This document shows positions 27,258-39,570 of a DNA stretch of 64,000 bases, one piece after another. Position 1 is the stretch's first letter; every line of letters begins with the position of its first letter. A model generated the notes under the pieces. The model searched no databases. It worked only from the letters and a program-made list of their open reading frames with translations, and had not been told where the DNA came from. The stretch comes from Apodemus sylvaticus (taxonomy: Eukaryota > Chordata > Mammalia > Rodentia > Muridae). The stretch covers positions 130,880,301 to 130,944,300 of the forward strand of contig NC_067473.1 in NCBI RefSeq assembly GCF_947179515.1, written 5' to 3'. The position numbers and the translations under genes were made by a program.

Positions 27258-27291
27258 TCCTTCTTTCTTTCTTTCTTTCTTTCTTTCTTTT
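27168..27291 (+). repeat. (CTTT)n microsatellite, ~124 bp
   Basis: About 31 units, with one CCTT interruption near 27260. A pure polypyrimidine mirror repeat capable of H-DNA. Confidence 0.97.
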
Positions 27292-27605
27292 TGCTATTGA
27301 AGATGGGCCTAAAGGCAAAAGCTTGTGCTTCCTGCACTGAAGTCTTCATTCAAATAGATTGTTATGCAAATATATGGCGTATTTGGTAACTTTCCAGATG
27401 GAAAAAAAGAAGTGTCACCTAAGAAAGAGATTTTCTTAAAATTAAAAACCATGACTAGGTAATTACCTTATCATCCTTTTGGGTCAACATGAACTATCTA
27501 TCACAGCGAACTAAACCTCATTCAGCAACCTTGAAAGAAGGAAAGGACCTAGAAGAAGTAATGAGACATATTCATATGCATATGAAATAATAGGTACAAA
27601 ACTTT

Positions 27606-27700
27606 TAGAGTCAGGTGTGGTGGCTCTTATCTTGTAATCCCAGCACTCAGGAGGCTGAGGCAGGAGGCTCGCCAGGGAACTAGGTTCATATTATGACCCC
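27606..27700 (+). repeat. B1-like SINE fragment
   Basis: gtcaggtgtggtggctctta, tgtaatcccagcactcagg, ggctgaggcaggagg. Confidence 0.65.
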
Positions 27701-28744
27701 TAGTTTTATTTTGTTTTGTTTCTTTGTTTTGGGGCACAAGCTAATTGTGGTATTTTCATTTCTGAAGTGCAGAGCTGTCTTCTGCTATGTTTTGCTCACA
27801 AGTAAGTACTTTGTGAATTTCAGTACATCTTCTATAAAAACCCCAGGGACCCTCTAGAGCTCTTGGCTGTAATGGCAGAGCACAGTGGAATTTGGAAATG
27901 TCAACCACACCATCTCAAGCCAGAGTTAACTGCTAAGGAAAGAAACTAGATTTAAACCCAGTGTGTTCTGGTGCCAAGCATTTAACTATTAGAGTTTCTC
28001 TTCAGATTTATAACATTGCCATAAAAACCTTGGGTGGCCAATAACTAGAAGACCCAGCAATGTGGTGGGAGTGTACCAAACACTCAGTCTTCAAACTTGT
28101 CTCCACAAATCTCATAGCCTAGATGTTTCTGAGCCTCCACATGTGATTTGCCGTAGAACAGTAGTGCGGAGCCTGGGCCGATGTCTGTGGCTATCTACTT
28201 TCATGATGGTTTAGAACACTCTTCCCTCTTCTTTCTTGGGTCTGTTTAATAGAGTTAATAGATCCCATCATAACATCAAGAGGTGGGGAAGCAGAGGAAC
28301 AGGGAGGAGTCTAGAAATGTTTTGATGGGGATGCTTACAACAGAGCAGTTTTTCTCGCTGCATGGGTAGAGTACCAGTCTTAAGCAGGAGCCTCGCAGTC
28401 TTTCTTGGAGCTGATGAAATGCCACACATCCTATTCATTATCCACTGTTTATAGTCAACAGTTATTTTTAAATGGCCTTGTTGTCAGTCTGGGTTGTAAG
28501 TGGGTCTTTTATGCATCTAGTTTATGGAAATCAATAGATATCAGATCTTTATGTCGTTGGTAGAATGTGTAAGTTTTTATAAGAATTCTACTCAATAAAA
28601 TTTGTTCTGCTTTCCCTCTTTTTTTTTCCTTCAAGTGGGAGGGATACAATGAAGGAGAAGATATGGTAAGTGAATCCAGGAGAGAGGAACCGGCTTGTTG
28701 TACTTGTCTGAGGTTGTGAGGCCAGGTACTGTTAGAACAAAAGA

Positions 28745-28745
<1 letters not shown>
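27701..28745. other. Intergenic unique sequence
   Basis: No repeats or genes recognised. Confidence 0.5.

Positions 28746-28747
<2 letters not shown>

Positions 28748-28785
<38 letters not shown>
28748..28785 (+). repeat. (TG)n microsatellite
   Basis: About 19 TG units. Confidence 0.95.
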
Positions 28786-28787
<2 letters not shown>

Positions 28788-28867
28788 CAGGATATGGTAT
28801 TAAGCAACCCTCTACATTTTTTTACAATAGCTTTTGAATTGAATATTATTTAAAAATAAAGAATTAG

Positions 28868-29181
28868 AAAGACGAACTGGGAAATGGCTCTACAGCTAAA
28901 GCCCTTGCCCTGCAAGTGTGAGGACAGAAATCTACACAAACATTAGGTAGGCGTGGGGCCCACCTGCAGTTTCGGCTTTGGGAGGCACAGATGTGGGTTC
29001 GCCAGGCTAGCCACATTAGCAAGCTGTGAGTTTAACAGAGAGACCCTGCCTCAAAGCATAAGGTGGAAGAGTGAGAATGATCCCCAACATCCTTCACGTG
29101 CATGCACAGAACATACATATACATGCATGGCTTCCCACAAGTCTGCCCACACACATGCAAGCATGAACACATGCACGCGCG

Positions 29182-29212
<31 letters not shown>

Positions 29213-29215
29213 AAA
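28868..29215 (+). repeat. B4-type SINE with (CG)n(CA)n tail
   Basis: gaactgggaaatggctcta head, gtaggcgtggggcccacc, cagagagaccctgcctc, then GCGCGCGCGC and CA units at about 29175-29213, a Z-DNA-prone run. Confidence 0.75.
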
Positions 29216-29544
29216 AGGGGTTTGAGAAACGAATTAGGAAGAAGGATAGGAGCAAGGAGACTTAGTCACACAGCACCAATGGGACAGCCACCAGATGACA
29301 CTGTCTGGCTCTAGGGACAGGCAAGAACCACTTGACCTGGGAGAACAGCACTCTCTGCATACGCTGTTCCTAGTCCACCTGACTCACTGCTGCCCACTGA
29401 TACTCAATTCCGGTGGCTGAGTCAGTGTCGAGAGGCCAACAGACTGAAGTACAGGCTGCCAGCTTATAGCGCTCTGTTCCTTGTATGTATGACTCCATGC
29501 AAGACTGCTTAAACGGAGTCTGTGAGAGTGATGAGCTATTGCTG

Positions 29545-29770
29545 TGGCTATATGGGTGTGTGTGTGTGTGTGTGGTCACTCTCGGCACTGAAGGTGGAAC
29601 TCGCTGATCTGGCTAGGTTGGGAGAGTCCAGAGAGACCCAGGTCCACCTTCACAGTGCTGAGATTTCAGGCATTTGCCCAGCGTTTCTTTCATAAGTGTG
29701 ACTGTCAAACTCAGGTTCTTACTCTTGTGCAGCGAACGAGCACTCTACCAATTGAGCTTCCTGCCAAGCA
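29545..29770 (-). repeat. B4-type SINE
   Basis: Antisense TG run, B1-like middle, then gtcaaactcaggttctta and gagcactctaccaattgagc. Confidence 0.65.
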
Positions 29771-29960
29771 GGTGGCTAGTGGCCTTACACCACATATATA
29801 ATTATAATTTAAAATCTTTATATACTGCTTTGATTATTAAAACCTGAGGCTGAAAAGAGTCTCAATGGTGAAATGGGTTCAATCCAAAAGCAACTGTTAT
29901 AAGCTGCTTTCAATAAGATCTGCAGGACAAAGCAGAATAACCACTTCTGAGAAAATTATA

Positions 29961-30080
29961 ACCTCCTCCTCTTCCTCTTCTTCCTCCTCCTCCCCTCCTC
30001 CTCCTCCTTCTTCTCCTTCTCTTCCCACCCTTCTCCTCCCTCTTCCTTCTCCTTCTTTCTCTTTTTCTTCTCCTTCTTCT
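29961..30080 (+). repeat. Polypyrimidine (CTC/CTT)n tract
   Basis: About 120 bp almost purely C and T. Confidence 0.9.
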
Positions 30081-30265
30081 TGGAGAGACAGGGTCCTGAG
30101 TAGCTCAGACAGGCATTGAGCTCAGTGTACAGCGAATGATGACTCTTCCTCTACTTCTAAGTATTAGAATTACAAATGTGTGCCAGCATGCTTGCTTTAT
30201 GCCAAGGGATTGGGGCTTGGCGTATGCTAGGCAAGCTTTCTACCAACTGCAGTACATCCCCAACC
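30081..30265 (-). repeat. B1+ID composite SINE
   Basis: Antisense gagacagggtcctgagtag ... aggcaagctttctaccaact ... acatccccaaccc. Confidence 0.6.
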
Positions 30266-30374
30266 CAAACCTCTCCATGCCAGACATCACATGGGATGGC
30301 TAGTACGAATCATCTTATATAATCCTCCCAACGTTCTCATTATCAGCCATACCAATGTGATCAAGCACTTGACA

Positions 30375-30465
30375 TGTGATAGGACATTCTTACGTTTTAC
30401 CTCCCTTGAGCTTCACAACCTTGTATGACAAATGCTACTATTGTCCCATTTATGAGCTCTGTAAT
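30375..30465 (-). repeat. Possible MIR remnant
   Basis: gagcttcacaaccttgtatg ... ctactattgtcccatttatg resembles the antisense MIR core. Weak. Confidence 0.35.
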
Positions 30466-31504
30466 CTCTTTTGGAATCTTAATTTTTAAAAAAAATCAGC
30501 ACAAAATAAATGCACAAGAAGGGCTATATAGTGCAGCATTTCCATAGATGTTTACAGTAATGACCAAATGAGAGTGGTGAGCACTTCTGCTTAAACGCTT
30601 ATCATTTCTTGGGGATGGGGACCTTTGAAATCTACTCTTTTAGATTCTTTGAAGTATAGTTGCCATCTGTACTCACTGTGTTGCAGAACTGGAACATGTT
30701 CCTTGGGTTTAAGTCAAGTTTAGTCCCTATTGTCCAGCTTCTTTATGTCCTGAGAAATTATGACATATTCAATCCACACAGAAATGACATATGTGTTTAC
30801 TTAAGGAAATAACAAGAAGAGATCATACAGCCAATCTCTGTTCAGCATCTGAATCTATGGGGTCTCGGAAGTCCACGTGGTCCCCTTTCCAAATATGTCA
30901 TGTTCCCTCAACCCTGATCTCAGCACTTTTCTGATTGTTTCCTAGTGTGTTACCTCTAATTTATTTTTCCCACTTGTCCCAGATACATACAGAGTCTTAA
31001 ACACTTTGCAATTCTTTCTGCCAATACACAAACATCTATGAACCTTTCCTCTTCTCCAGGTTTTCAAGAACCAAACTTGGATGAACTTAATTCCTCAGGA
31101 ATTTTCCCAGTGCAAGTGATGAGACCCAACTCAAGTAGCTTGGATGCACGGCAAGCTTTCGGGTGTGTTCGGGAGTCTGTATGGGCTGGTTCCACATCTG
31201 CAGACCCGGGATGTGCAGTGGCGGGAAAGGTGTGCTTCCTCTGAAAAGGAACAGACTTTTCCCTGTCGTAATTCTCTAAAGGATACAAGATAACAACATT
31301 TGCACAGCTGTATGTAAATTCTCTACCCTATATTATATAAGGGGATAGACATCTATGGGTTGGAGTGTCTTCCAGGGTGCTGTAACCAATCTCACATGGA
31401 TATCAGGACATGAACTTAAGGACAATCACTCCTGAAAAGTTGGTCTCCTGGATCAGATTGTCTACACAGAGTGGTTCTCGGTCACTCTGGAGGAGCCGGT
31501 CTGC

Positions 31505-31505
<1 letters not shown>
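30466..31505. other. Intergenic unique sequence
   Basis: No repeat or gene recognised. Confidence 0.45.

Positions 31506-31507
<2 letters not shown>

Positions 31508-31556
<49 letters not shown>
31508..31556 (+). repeat. (CT)n microsatellite
   Basis: About 24 CT units. Confidence 0.95.
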
Positions 31557-31559
<3 letters not shown>

Positions 31560-31969
31560 GTGTGTGTGTCTTTATTAGAGAATCCAGTTCTTTTTCTTTT
31601 TCCCACAGTAGATGTCTAGGGATCAAGTCTCTGTGGAACATTCTGGATTAGGTGTTGGTGGCTGAACCAACTGGCCATAGGGATAAAACAATCTGATTTT
31701 AAATGGTGCTATTGACAAAGGGACAAGGGGTGTATGGTACACAGACAAAGGTGACAGCTGAGCCCCTACTTCTGAGCAAAGCAGGTCATTCTTCCCACAC
31801 GTAGCATCTGTCAACAGGCCACTTGCATTCTTCTTAAGCCTCGACAAGCAATGGAGCTGCCTATCTTACTACCTAGTTTCTGTTGTTGTATCAGAGATAA
31901 CTAATAAAAAACAAGACAATAACTTTATTTCACATTTTCAGATGTTGGAACAACTATGAACATAGTCTG

Positions 31970-32272
31970 GGGCTGGAGAGATGGCTCACTGGGCAAAGTG
32001 CTTGTCTGGCAAGCATGAAGGCCTGAGTTCAATCCCCAGAGCCCACTTAAAGAGCCAGGACTGGTAGTGCAAACACTGGAATCTCAGGGATGGGGAGGCA
32101 GAAACAGATGGAGCCCTGGGGCTCCTTGGCTAGCAAGTGCAGACAAATCAGCAAATCCCAGTTCCCAGTGAGTGACTTTGACTCAACCAACCAACCAACC
32201 AATCAATCAATCAATCAATAAGATGAGTGTGCACTGAGAAATGACACTTGAGGCTGACACATGTACACTCTC

Positions 32273-32320
<48 letters not shown>
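31970..32320 (+). repeat. B4-type SINE with (CAAC/CAAT)n and (CA)n
   Basis: ggggctggagagatggctca head, gagttcaatccccagagcc, gccaggactggtagtgc. Tetranucleotide expansion at 32184-32220 and CA tail at 32274-32320. Confidence 0.8.
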
Positions 32321-32324
<4 letters not shown>

Positions 32325-33199
32325 GAGCACAGAGAGAATGCAGTGCCAAAGTTTTGGAAGATCTTAAACTACTTCAAGTCATAGATGAAAGCACAAAGGG
32401 CAGGTGAACCAGAGTCAACCACAATGGATAACCTGAATTCATCATGAACCACTCTGTAGCAATTCATCTATCCCCTAGGAAGGGCATTACCAACCTTATC
32501 ACCTCCCAGAGGCCCAACCAGCGTTACAAGGACAGACTCCAGCATGGACTCAGGAGGGAAAAAGCAGGTCAGACCAGAGACTTCCCAGGTCCCTGGGAGG
32601 CAGGCAGGGACATTTTCAGTAAGAGCTGTTCTCCTTCACGAGAACAACACTGTTCTTAGTTTCCATCCACCACGCTCCAGCTCTAAAAATGGACTTTGTA
32701 TGTTTAAATTGTACAGTTACAAATCCAACCTCCCAGCTGATGACTCCATACATTCTCTATACGAATGAGGTAAATGAGACCGAAATTAGTGGGTGCTACT
32801 TCAGAGACACATGGGGAAGAGATAAATGACAGGAAAAGCCAGAAATGAGCAAAAAAGAACCCATGATTACTCATATTAAAGATCCCCACCAGACAATGAG
32901 ACCTTATGGGGCTGAAATTATGAAATATTTATAGAGCGGTTGGTTTTGTTTGCCACTGCAAACTACTTTTTGTTTTTTGCATTCTCTCTATGCTTTTATT
33001 AGAAGTCATGGAAACACATATCCCCCCCTTCCTCCTTCCCTTCTTTCCTTCCTCTCTCCCTCTCCTATCCCCACCCCTACTTTCCTGCCTTTTTGTAAAT
33101 TTACCTCAGCATTTCTGAACCTTTCTTGGCGAATTCTGTTCCACAGCCAGGTTAAGAAATGCAAGAAGCTGGGGATAAACGCCTTCACAAGACAGCCTT

Positions 33200-33520
33200 G
33201 CAGGAGTCAATGCTAGCGCAGTTTGTGTAATTTAAATATATGTGCGGCTGTACCAACGCCAATGTTCTTTTAACCTTAATATAATCGTATTATTCAGCCA
33301 GACCTTTGGAAGTGAAGCCGTAGCATGACCCTTCTACAGATCGGTTTCCCTCAAATTTGCATACATTATAAGGTCCAGTTTTGTAGCCTGAATCATCAAG
33401 GTCCAGGGTACCTCAGTGTTGTTTGCTATGAATCACAGGCTAATTTTCATTTTAAAGGAGAAAGAACCTCTGAGCTGTCTTACATAATTGTCACCATTCA
33501 CAGCCCCTGAACCTGACCTG
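33200..33520. promoter_or_regulatory. Candidate conserved non-coding element
   Basis: Repeat-free and CpG-retaining, with a perfect octamer ATTTGCAT at 33355-33362. A candidate distal enhancer by composition only. Confidence 0.3.
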
Positions 33521-33974
33521 GATTCACAGCAGGGTTGGACCCACCTGAGCCAGCCAGCCCAGGCTTCCCAGCGTCTCTTGGCTGTGTCTTCAACCCCACT
33601 GTCTTTCTGGTTTTATCACCTCACACTTTGTTTTCAATGTTTACTTTAAAAAGGAGAACTTGTAGAACCAAAACAATGCTTCCCCCTGACCTCTGCCCCC
33701 CCCCCCACCATTTCTTGTAATTTTGGTCTAATTTATTAATTGTGAACTTTGTAGATATTAAGAAATGATGTGGGATTTATTTTTTCTCATTGAAGTATAG
33801 TTTTTAAACGGCAAATATAGGAGAAATAGCTGGTTGCTAATTTTGTGTTATTTTAAAATTTATTTACTTGTTTTGGTGTCAAAGAAAGCCAGTAAAACCA
33901 TATGTATTTGTCACATATGACATTTTGAACTGAGAAGTATTTGTTATGGCTAAAGTAAGCTAATGAGCATGTGT

Positions 33975-34410
33975 GTGATGGCTGTTCCTGGCTGTCACCT
34001 TGACTGCATCTGGAATGAACTACAATCCAGAACTGGAGGGCTCACCTGGGATCCAGATCTTGAGGCTGGAATACACAGGCTTCAGACCTGGAGCTTGGCA
34101 TGGAGATCTTGAGGCACAGTGGCCACGAAAGCTTAGGCCCAGGCAAAGTACTACAGGCCTTTAATGTCAGGGGACTGAGGCAAGGAGATCTCTGAGTTCA
34201 AGGTCAGTCTGGGACAAAACAAGTCCCCTATCCAGAGGTGGTAGTACATACATTTAATCTGGGCCACACCTTCTGCTGGAGGACATGAGGACTTTGGAAG
34301 AAGGAAGATTTGCTCTTCGCCTACTTGCATTTACTTGCCAGCACATCTGTTGGAATCTACTTCTACAGAAGACCAGCTGAAACAAGTAGCCTTGTGGAAC
34401 ACAATAGTGT
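33975..34410 (+). repeat. Rodent LTR-type repeat
   Basis: ttgactgcatctggaatgaa, aactacaatccagaactgga, gatccagatcttgaggctgg, aatctgggccacaccttctg, gccagcacatctgttggaat. A recurrent murid ERV LTR; family name not certain. An inserted B1-like stretch lies at about 34135-34230. Confidence 0.6.
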
Positions 34411-35225
34411 GTCACCAGCCATAGGTACCATGTTATACAGCAAATACCTTGCTTAACTCAAACTTCACTTCCTCTGACCAACTTCTCCCAGTCTCCTCTC
34501 TAATATTACAGGCATTCAGATAGCTTTTTGAGGCATAAAGATTTCTGATTCCAACCGGGGAGGGGAGATAGTGTTACCCTTTAGGAGCTATTCAGCACCA
34601 TTGAGAGAGTTGCTTTGTTACAGCAAATAGAGCCAATGATGCATCTAAGTGCCTTACACTGATCTGGACAGTACCATGAACAGGATTACCTGATCCAGAA
34701 GTCAACAGGGATGAGGAGGAGAAACCCTGAGTCCAACAAAACCAATGTTCTATAGGTGAAGACTCCCCAGAGACAAGCAACCACATCCTTTGTAGAGGTG
34801 TTACAGTCTTTGTGTCCCCATGCAGAAGAAGGTGGGAATACTTCATGTTTGCCTTGGACTTTGCTACCCAAGCTGTTGTCATTGAACAGGTACTGTGTCC
34901 CTTCTAGACCAATGCTTCCTCTTGGCTCTGGAGCTAGTTGGGATAAACTTCTGGGCTCGGGATGGAAACCTGACTACCTATGACATAATTAGGAAGGAGC
35001 TTTGTTCCTTACTCAGAAGCAAGCTGAAGATGGCTGACTTACTCATCATCTGAGAGTTTCACCTCCAGAATCTTCTTCCCCCTGCTCTGCCCTATATGCC
35101 ATCCTCTATTCCCAGCCGGCATCTCCCCGGAATATGGCCTTCTGACACCATTCTGACATAAATGCATTTCAGCTTCTCATCCGAGGGGCAGACCTAACAC
35201 CTATCGTAGTGCCTCCACATAGTAG
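34411..35225. other. Intergenic, no gene recognised
   Basis: Contains a 96-codon minus-strand open frame (34592-34882) with no recognisable domain. Confidence 0.45.
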
Positions 35226-35229
35226 GAAC

Positions 35230-35370
35230 ATGTTAGCTGGAAAAGGTGGCAGGTATGTAAAGTCCCAGCTACTCCAGGGGCAAGAGGCTCTTTAGAGTCC
35301 TGGAGTTCGAGGCCAAATTGAACAACATGGAGAAAGTTCACTTCTGAAACACAACAAAATAAAAACAACA
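35230..35370 (+). repeat. B1-like SINE fragment
   Basis: gtcccagctactccagggg ... ctggagttcgaggccaaatt. Confidence 0.55.
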
Positions 35371-35999
35371 AAACCTGAACTAAACAAATATTTCCAATGG
35401 AAAGATATATTTGTAACTGGGAGAACAATTAAAGCAAATTATCTTTCCAAGTATGAGTTTCTATGGTGCAATTTAAACCTAAAATACCTTAGGCTGGGGA
35501 TTAAAGCTTTAAATGCGATGCAAAAAAATATCATTATAAAATGAGAGATGAGAGCTCCACCTGTTTAATATGCACCCCTTTCCAAGTTGCTTAGATTCCT
35601 ACTCAGAAGTCTGGAAGGTTTTCAGGATGGTAGAGTAGCCACTCTGGTGTCCATCCCAGAATCAAACAGTAGACATGAGCTCACATTACTAAGTAGCATC
35701 TGGAAATGTAGGAAGAACGATTGTTCCTGGGTCTTTCCTGGACCCTCACATTCACAGAGCTGGCCACACCCTTGACTTGTGTGAACCTCCCAGGTCATGC
35801 TCCTTGTCTTCTACCCACCCCGGAATTCTCATCAATGACGTGACTGCAAAGACAGTATCTGATCCCTAGATAATATCTCATCTAGGTGCCAGTGATCTAC
35901 TCCCCATCCTATAGTGGAAGCTGGAAAGAAAGGAGCCTGTGATTGGCAGAGCACCTCACAGTCATAACTTCCTGTTCTGATGCACTCTTGGCATCAGAG

Positions 36000-36090
36000 T
36001 TGAAATCCCAGCGTCCAATCTTGGTTCTGCCCTGTGTGAGCTCAGAATCCCCTCACAGCTTCATCAGACCCCTAGCCTCCATTTCCTGAG
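36000..36090 (-). repeat. MIR remnant
   Basis: gttgaaatcccagcgtcc ... ggttctgccctgtgtgagct ... ctccatttcctgagtaga follows the antisense MIR order. Confidence 0.5.
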
Positions 36091-36184
36091 TAGAGAACAC
36101 AGTTCTCACAGTTTTCCTGACTTCTTTTGCAGTTGCTGAATCTTCCCAGTAATGAAATGAAGTCTAAACTATAGGAGCATGCTG

Positions 36185-36545
36185 GTTTGCTTCACCATTG
36201 CTGCAATAAAAGTGCTGGCCCAAACAAGCACAGGGAGAAAACGGTTTATTTGGTTAATGTGTCCAAGTCACAGTCCTTCATGGTGGGAAGTCGGAGCAGG
36301 AACTCGAGGGCAGGAACTGAAGTAGAGGTCTTGGAAGAGTGTTGCTTGCTGGCATGCTCTCTCTGGCTTGCTCAGCTTGCTTTATTTCTTTAAATACAAT
36401 ACAGACCCACTTACCCATGGTTGGTACCACCCATAGGGGGGTGGGCCATCCTACATCAATTAGCAATTAAATACCTTCTGGCCACTGGGGTTCCCTCTCC
36501 CCAGATACTGGTACTTTGTGTCAAGTTGAGGAAAACTGGTTAGCA
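36185..36545 (-). repeat. MaLR-like LTR
   Basis: caccattgctgcaataaaag, aaaacggtttatttggtta, aggaactcgagggcagga, and the far end ctttgtgtcaagttgagg. Confidence 0.7.
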
Positions 36546-36549
36546 TAGG

Positions 36550-37540
36550 TGGCTCTCAATACTTGCCAATAAAATGCAGGGTGATATTTCAAAGGGTGAA
36601 AGTAGTGACACAAAGGGGTTGGCTTTGGAGGTATAAATCAGGTTTTATGACATCTTACCTGAAAAAATAGACAACATAAACGCAGACATCTGTCCTTATT
36701 TCAGTTTTATGTTTGGGAATCCATCCCCCAAGACAGTGCTGTGTGCCAGAACCCATTTGCTCTGTGGAGAGACATCACATTAGTTCTAAGAACGACCACA
36801 CCCATGGTGAACGGTGCTGGGTCCCAGCCGACCTCCATTCACCTTAGCTCTTTTCCCAAGGGAACTCAGATTTTAGTTAGGCTGCCATTGTTGCCAGAGT
36901 CTCATGATCTAGGGGAATGTTCTTCAAAAGTGAACTCTCAGAGGTGATTCTGAGGAATCCAAGTCAATCAATTAAAGTCACTCTTCTCTTCCATGTGACC
37001 CTTTGGTTATGTGACTAAAGTTGGGTTGACCCAGAACAGAGAGGAAGAGTTATTATTTATGCATAAGGGTGTGGCTTTTCTTTCTCAACAGGTGCTTGAC
37101 TGATGACAAACAACCATATAACTGCAGTTGCCAATGGCAACCAACTCTTGCAGTCAGGAAGCACTGGGCTTCAGCCATCTGGAAGAAGGAGGATTGGAGA
37201 CATGTGGAGAGCCAGGTGCTGCATGGGGTCCATCGATGAAAGGCTGACTTTCCTATGTAAGGCAGTACATTGCCCCGTTGTTTGCGCCACACCGGGTGGC
37301 CTCTTTTGGCACCTGAGAGCCAGAAACAGCTTACCTAAGGCAATGCCAGTCTGTTCAGGAAGTGATGCTGTCGTAATGATTGTGGGATAGCTGATGTTTG
37401 CTCATCCCTGTCTGTCAAGCTGTATGCCACGCCTCCAGCTATGTTCCTACTATCCTCAAGAGTTCTACACACTGGCGTGTATGGATATCTATGTTTTCAG
37501 ATGAGGAAACCTATGTACAGGTGTGTCTCAAGGCTACATC
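36550..37540. other. Intergenic, no gene recognised
   Basis: Unique sequence, with a few short open frames lacking recognisable motifs. Confidence 0.45.
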
Positions 37541-37544
37541 ATAC

Positions 37545-37655
37545 ACACGTGCACAAATTACACACATACATACATGGACACACATACCACCAACACATAT
37601 CTGTACACACACACACATACACACACATACACACACACACACATACACACACCAA
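37545..37655 (+). repeat. (CA)n/(CATA)n microsatellite
   Basis: Interrupted CA-rich tract. Confidence 0.9.
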
Positions 37656-37744
37656 AACAGGCCAGGGAAGGTCCTAGGATTTAGACTTAGGCAGTTTGAC
37701 TTTAAAGCTAGTCTTGCGGATGCTAAAAAAGGCTTGCTGACAGG

Positions 37745-38270
37745 AGAGTGATATAGTTGTCTCCTGAGAGGCCCTGCCAGAGCCTTACAATTACAGAGGT
37801 GGAGGCTGGCAGCCAACCACTGGACTGAGCACAGGGTCCCCCATGGAGGAGGAAGAGAAAGGACTGAAGGAGCTGAAGGGGTTAGCAACCTCATAGGAAG
37901 AGCAGCAATGTCAACCAACCAGACACCACCACCCCCCTCACCCCCCCTCAACCCCCCCCAGCTTCCAGGGACTAAGCCACCAACCAAGGAGTACACATGG
38001 AGGGACCCATGGCTCCAACTGCATATGTAGCAGATGATGGTCTTGTCAGGCATCAATGGGAGGAGAGGTCCTTGGTCCTATGAAGGTTCGATGGATGCCC
38101 CAGTATCAGGGTACTGAGGGCCAGGAAGTGGGAGTGAGTGGGTGGGTGGGAGGAGAAACACCCTCATAGAAGCAGGGGGTGGGGTGGGATAAGGGGTCTC
38201 CAGGAGATGGGAAAACTGGGTAAGGGGATAACGTGTGAAATGTAAAAATATTAAGAAAAAATAAAGCTAG
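37745..38270 (+). mobile_element. L1 3' UTR
   Basis: tgtctcctgagaggccctgc, caaccactggactgagcac, ggactgaaggagctgaaggg, gtacacatggagggacccat, gggaggagaggtccttggtc, then a G-rich region and A-rich tail. This is a comparatively young murid L1 3' UTR with no ORF2. Confidence 0.9.
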
Positions 38271-38394
38271 ACTTGTACCTCATCATTAAACCTAACTATT
38301 AAATTGTGTTTTACAGTATTTATTTCCCTGAAAACTCACAATACATATTTTTAAAATCCTGTCATTAACCACTTGCCTATATACACCCCTGTGT

Positions 38395-38468
38395 GTGCGT
38401 GCGTGTGTGAGTGCACACATGTATACACACACACACACACACACACACACGCGCGCGCGCACACACAC
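38395..38468 (+). repeat. (TG)n ... (CA)n(CG)n(CA)n microsatellite
   Basis: Alternating purine-pyrimidine tract including CGCGCGCGCG, Z-DNA-prone. Confidence 0.9.
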
Positions 38469-38587
38469 TTTAGAAACATTTGAGCACTAGCATAACTTTC
38501 TTACAGGTGTTTCATTCTTTTATGGAATTTGTTTGTATTTGAAGATATCTAATCTTTCACCAAATATCTACCACACCCTCCCCGCCC

Positions 38588-38731
38588 TCCCCAGACAGGG
38601 TTTCTCTCTGTGTAGCCCTGGCTGTCCTGGAACTCACTTTGTAGACCAGACTGGCCTCAAACTCAGAAATCTGCCTGCCTCTACCTCCCAAGTTCTGGAA
38701 TTAAAGGCATGCGCCACCACTGCCCAGCTCT
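38588..38731 (-). repeat. B1 SINE
   Basis: Antisense gacagggtttctctctgtgt ... ggcatgcgccaccactgcc. Confidence 0.93.
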
Positions 38732-38753
38732 ACCAGGCCTTTATCCATTAGGT

Positions 38754-38964
38754 CAGTGGTTCTCAACCTTCCTAGCATTGCAAGACTTTAATACAATGCT
38801 GCCCGTTGGAGTGAACCCTCACCATAAAATTATTTTGTTGCTACTTGATACAAATATTTTTTAAATTTTGCTACTCTTATAAATTGTAATGTAAGTATCT
38901 GATATGCAGGATATTTGATATGTAACCCCCAAAAGGATTGTTACCGACAGAATGAGAATCACTG
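38754..38964 (+). mobile_element. URR1-type hAT-Charlie element, copy A
   Basis: TIR cagtggttctcaaccttc at the left and gaatgagaatcactg at the right, with ccataaaattattttgttgc inside. The flanking 8-mers CATTAGGT and CATTGGGG match at 6 of 8. Confidence 0.88.
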
Positions 38965-38991
38965 CATTGGGGATGAAAGTAGGTTCTAGAG

Positions 38992-39186
38992 CTTTGGTTT
39001 TCAACCTGTGGGGTGTGATCCGTTTGGGGGTTGAATGATTTTTTTCACAGGGGTCACCTAAGACCATTGGAAAACACAAGATATTTATGATTTATAACAG
39101 TAGCAAAATTACAATTATGAAGCAGCAATAAAAATAATTTTATGGTTGGGGGCTGCAACAACATCAAGAAAGGTTGAGAACTACTG
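38992..39186 (-). mobile_element. URR1-type hAT-Charlie element, copy B
   Basis: Opposite orientation to copy A. Right end ggttgagaactactg (TIR) and left end ctttggttttcaacctg. The flanking 8-mers TTCTAGAG and CTCTAGAG match at 7 of 8. Confidence 0.9.
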
Positions 39187-39570
39187 CTCTAGAGGTATCA
39201 GAGTGAATAAGTCCAGTTAGCAGGAAATCCATTCAAGTAAGCACAGATAGACGGGTAGGCACTCTGTCACAGAAGAGGGTACAGCACTGCGGAGCATCCA
39301 GTGGAGATACTGAGCAGCTGTGGTGTCACAGTGGTGAGGAAGAACACTTCCACAGGAAGCCTAACGTTTCTTTAGAGAGTGGTAGGGTGTACCCAAATGC
39401 CTGAGGTGGAAAGAGAGAACATGGGGTTTGGGGCTGGGGTGCCTCCAGATTCTTAGCCTTTTATCCAAAGCATTGAGAATAAGAGCTCACACAGACTTTC
39501 AAAGCAAGCCAATTTTATTTGGAGCAATAGGGCAGACTAAAGAGGGATGCGCTGCTACGATGCACTGCAT

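Noticed and set aside
37511..38056. 181-codon minus-strand frame
   Set aside because: Antisense of an L1 3' UTR and a CA microsatellite.
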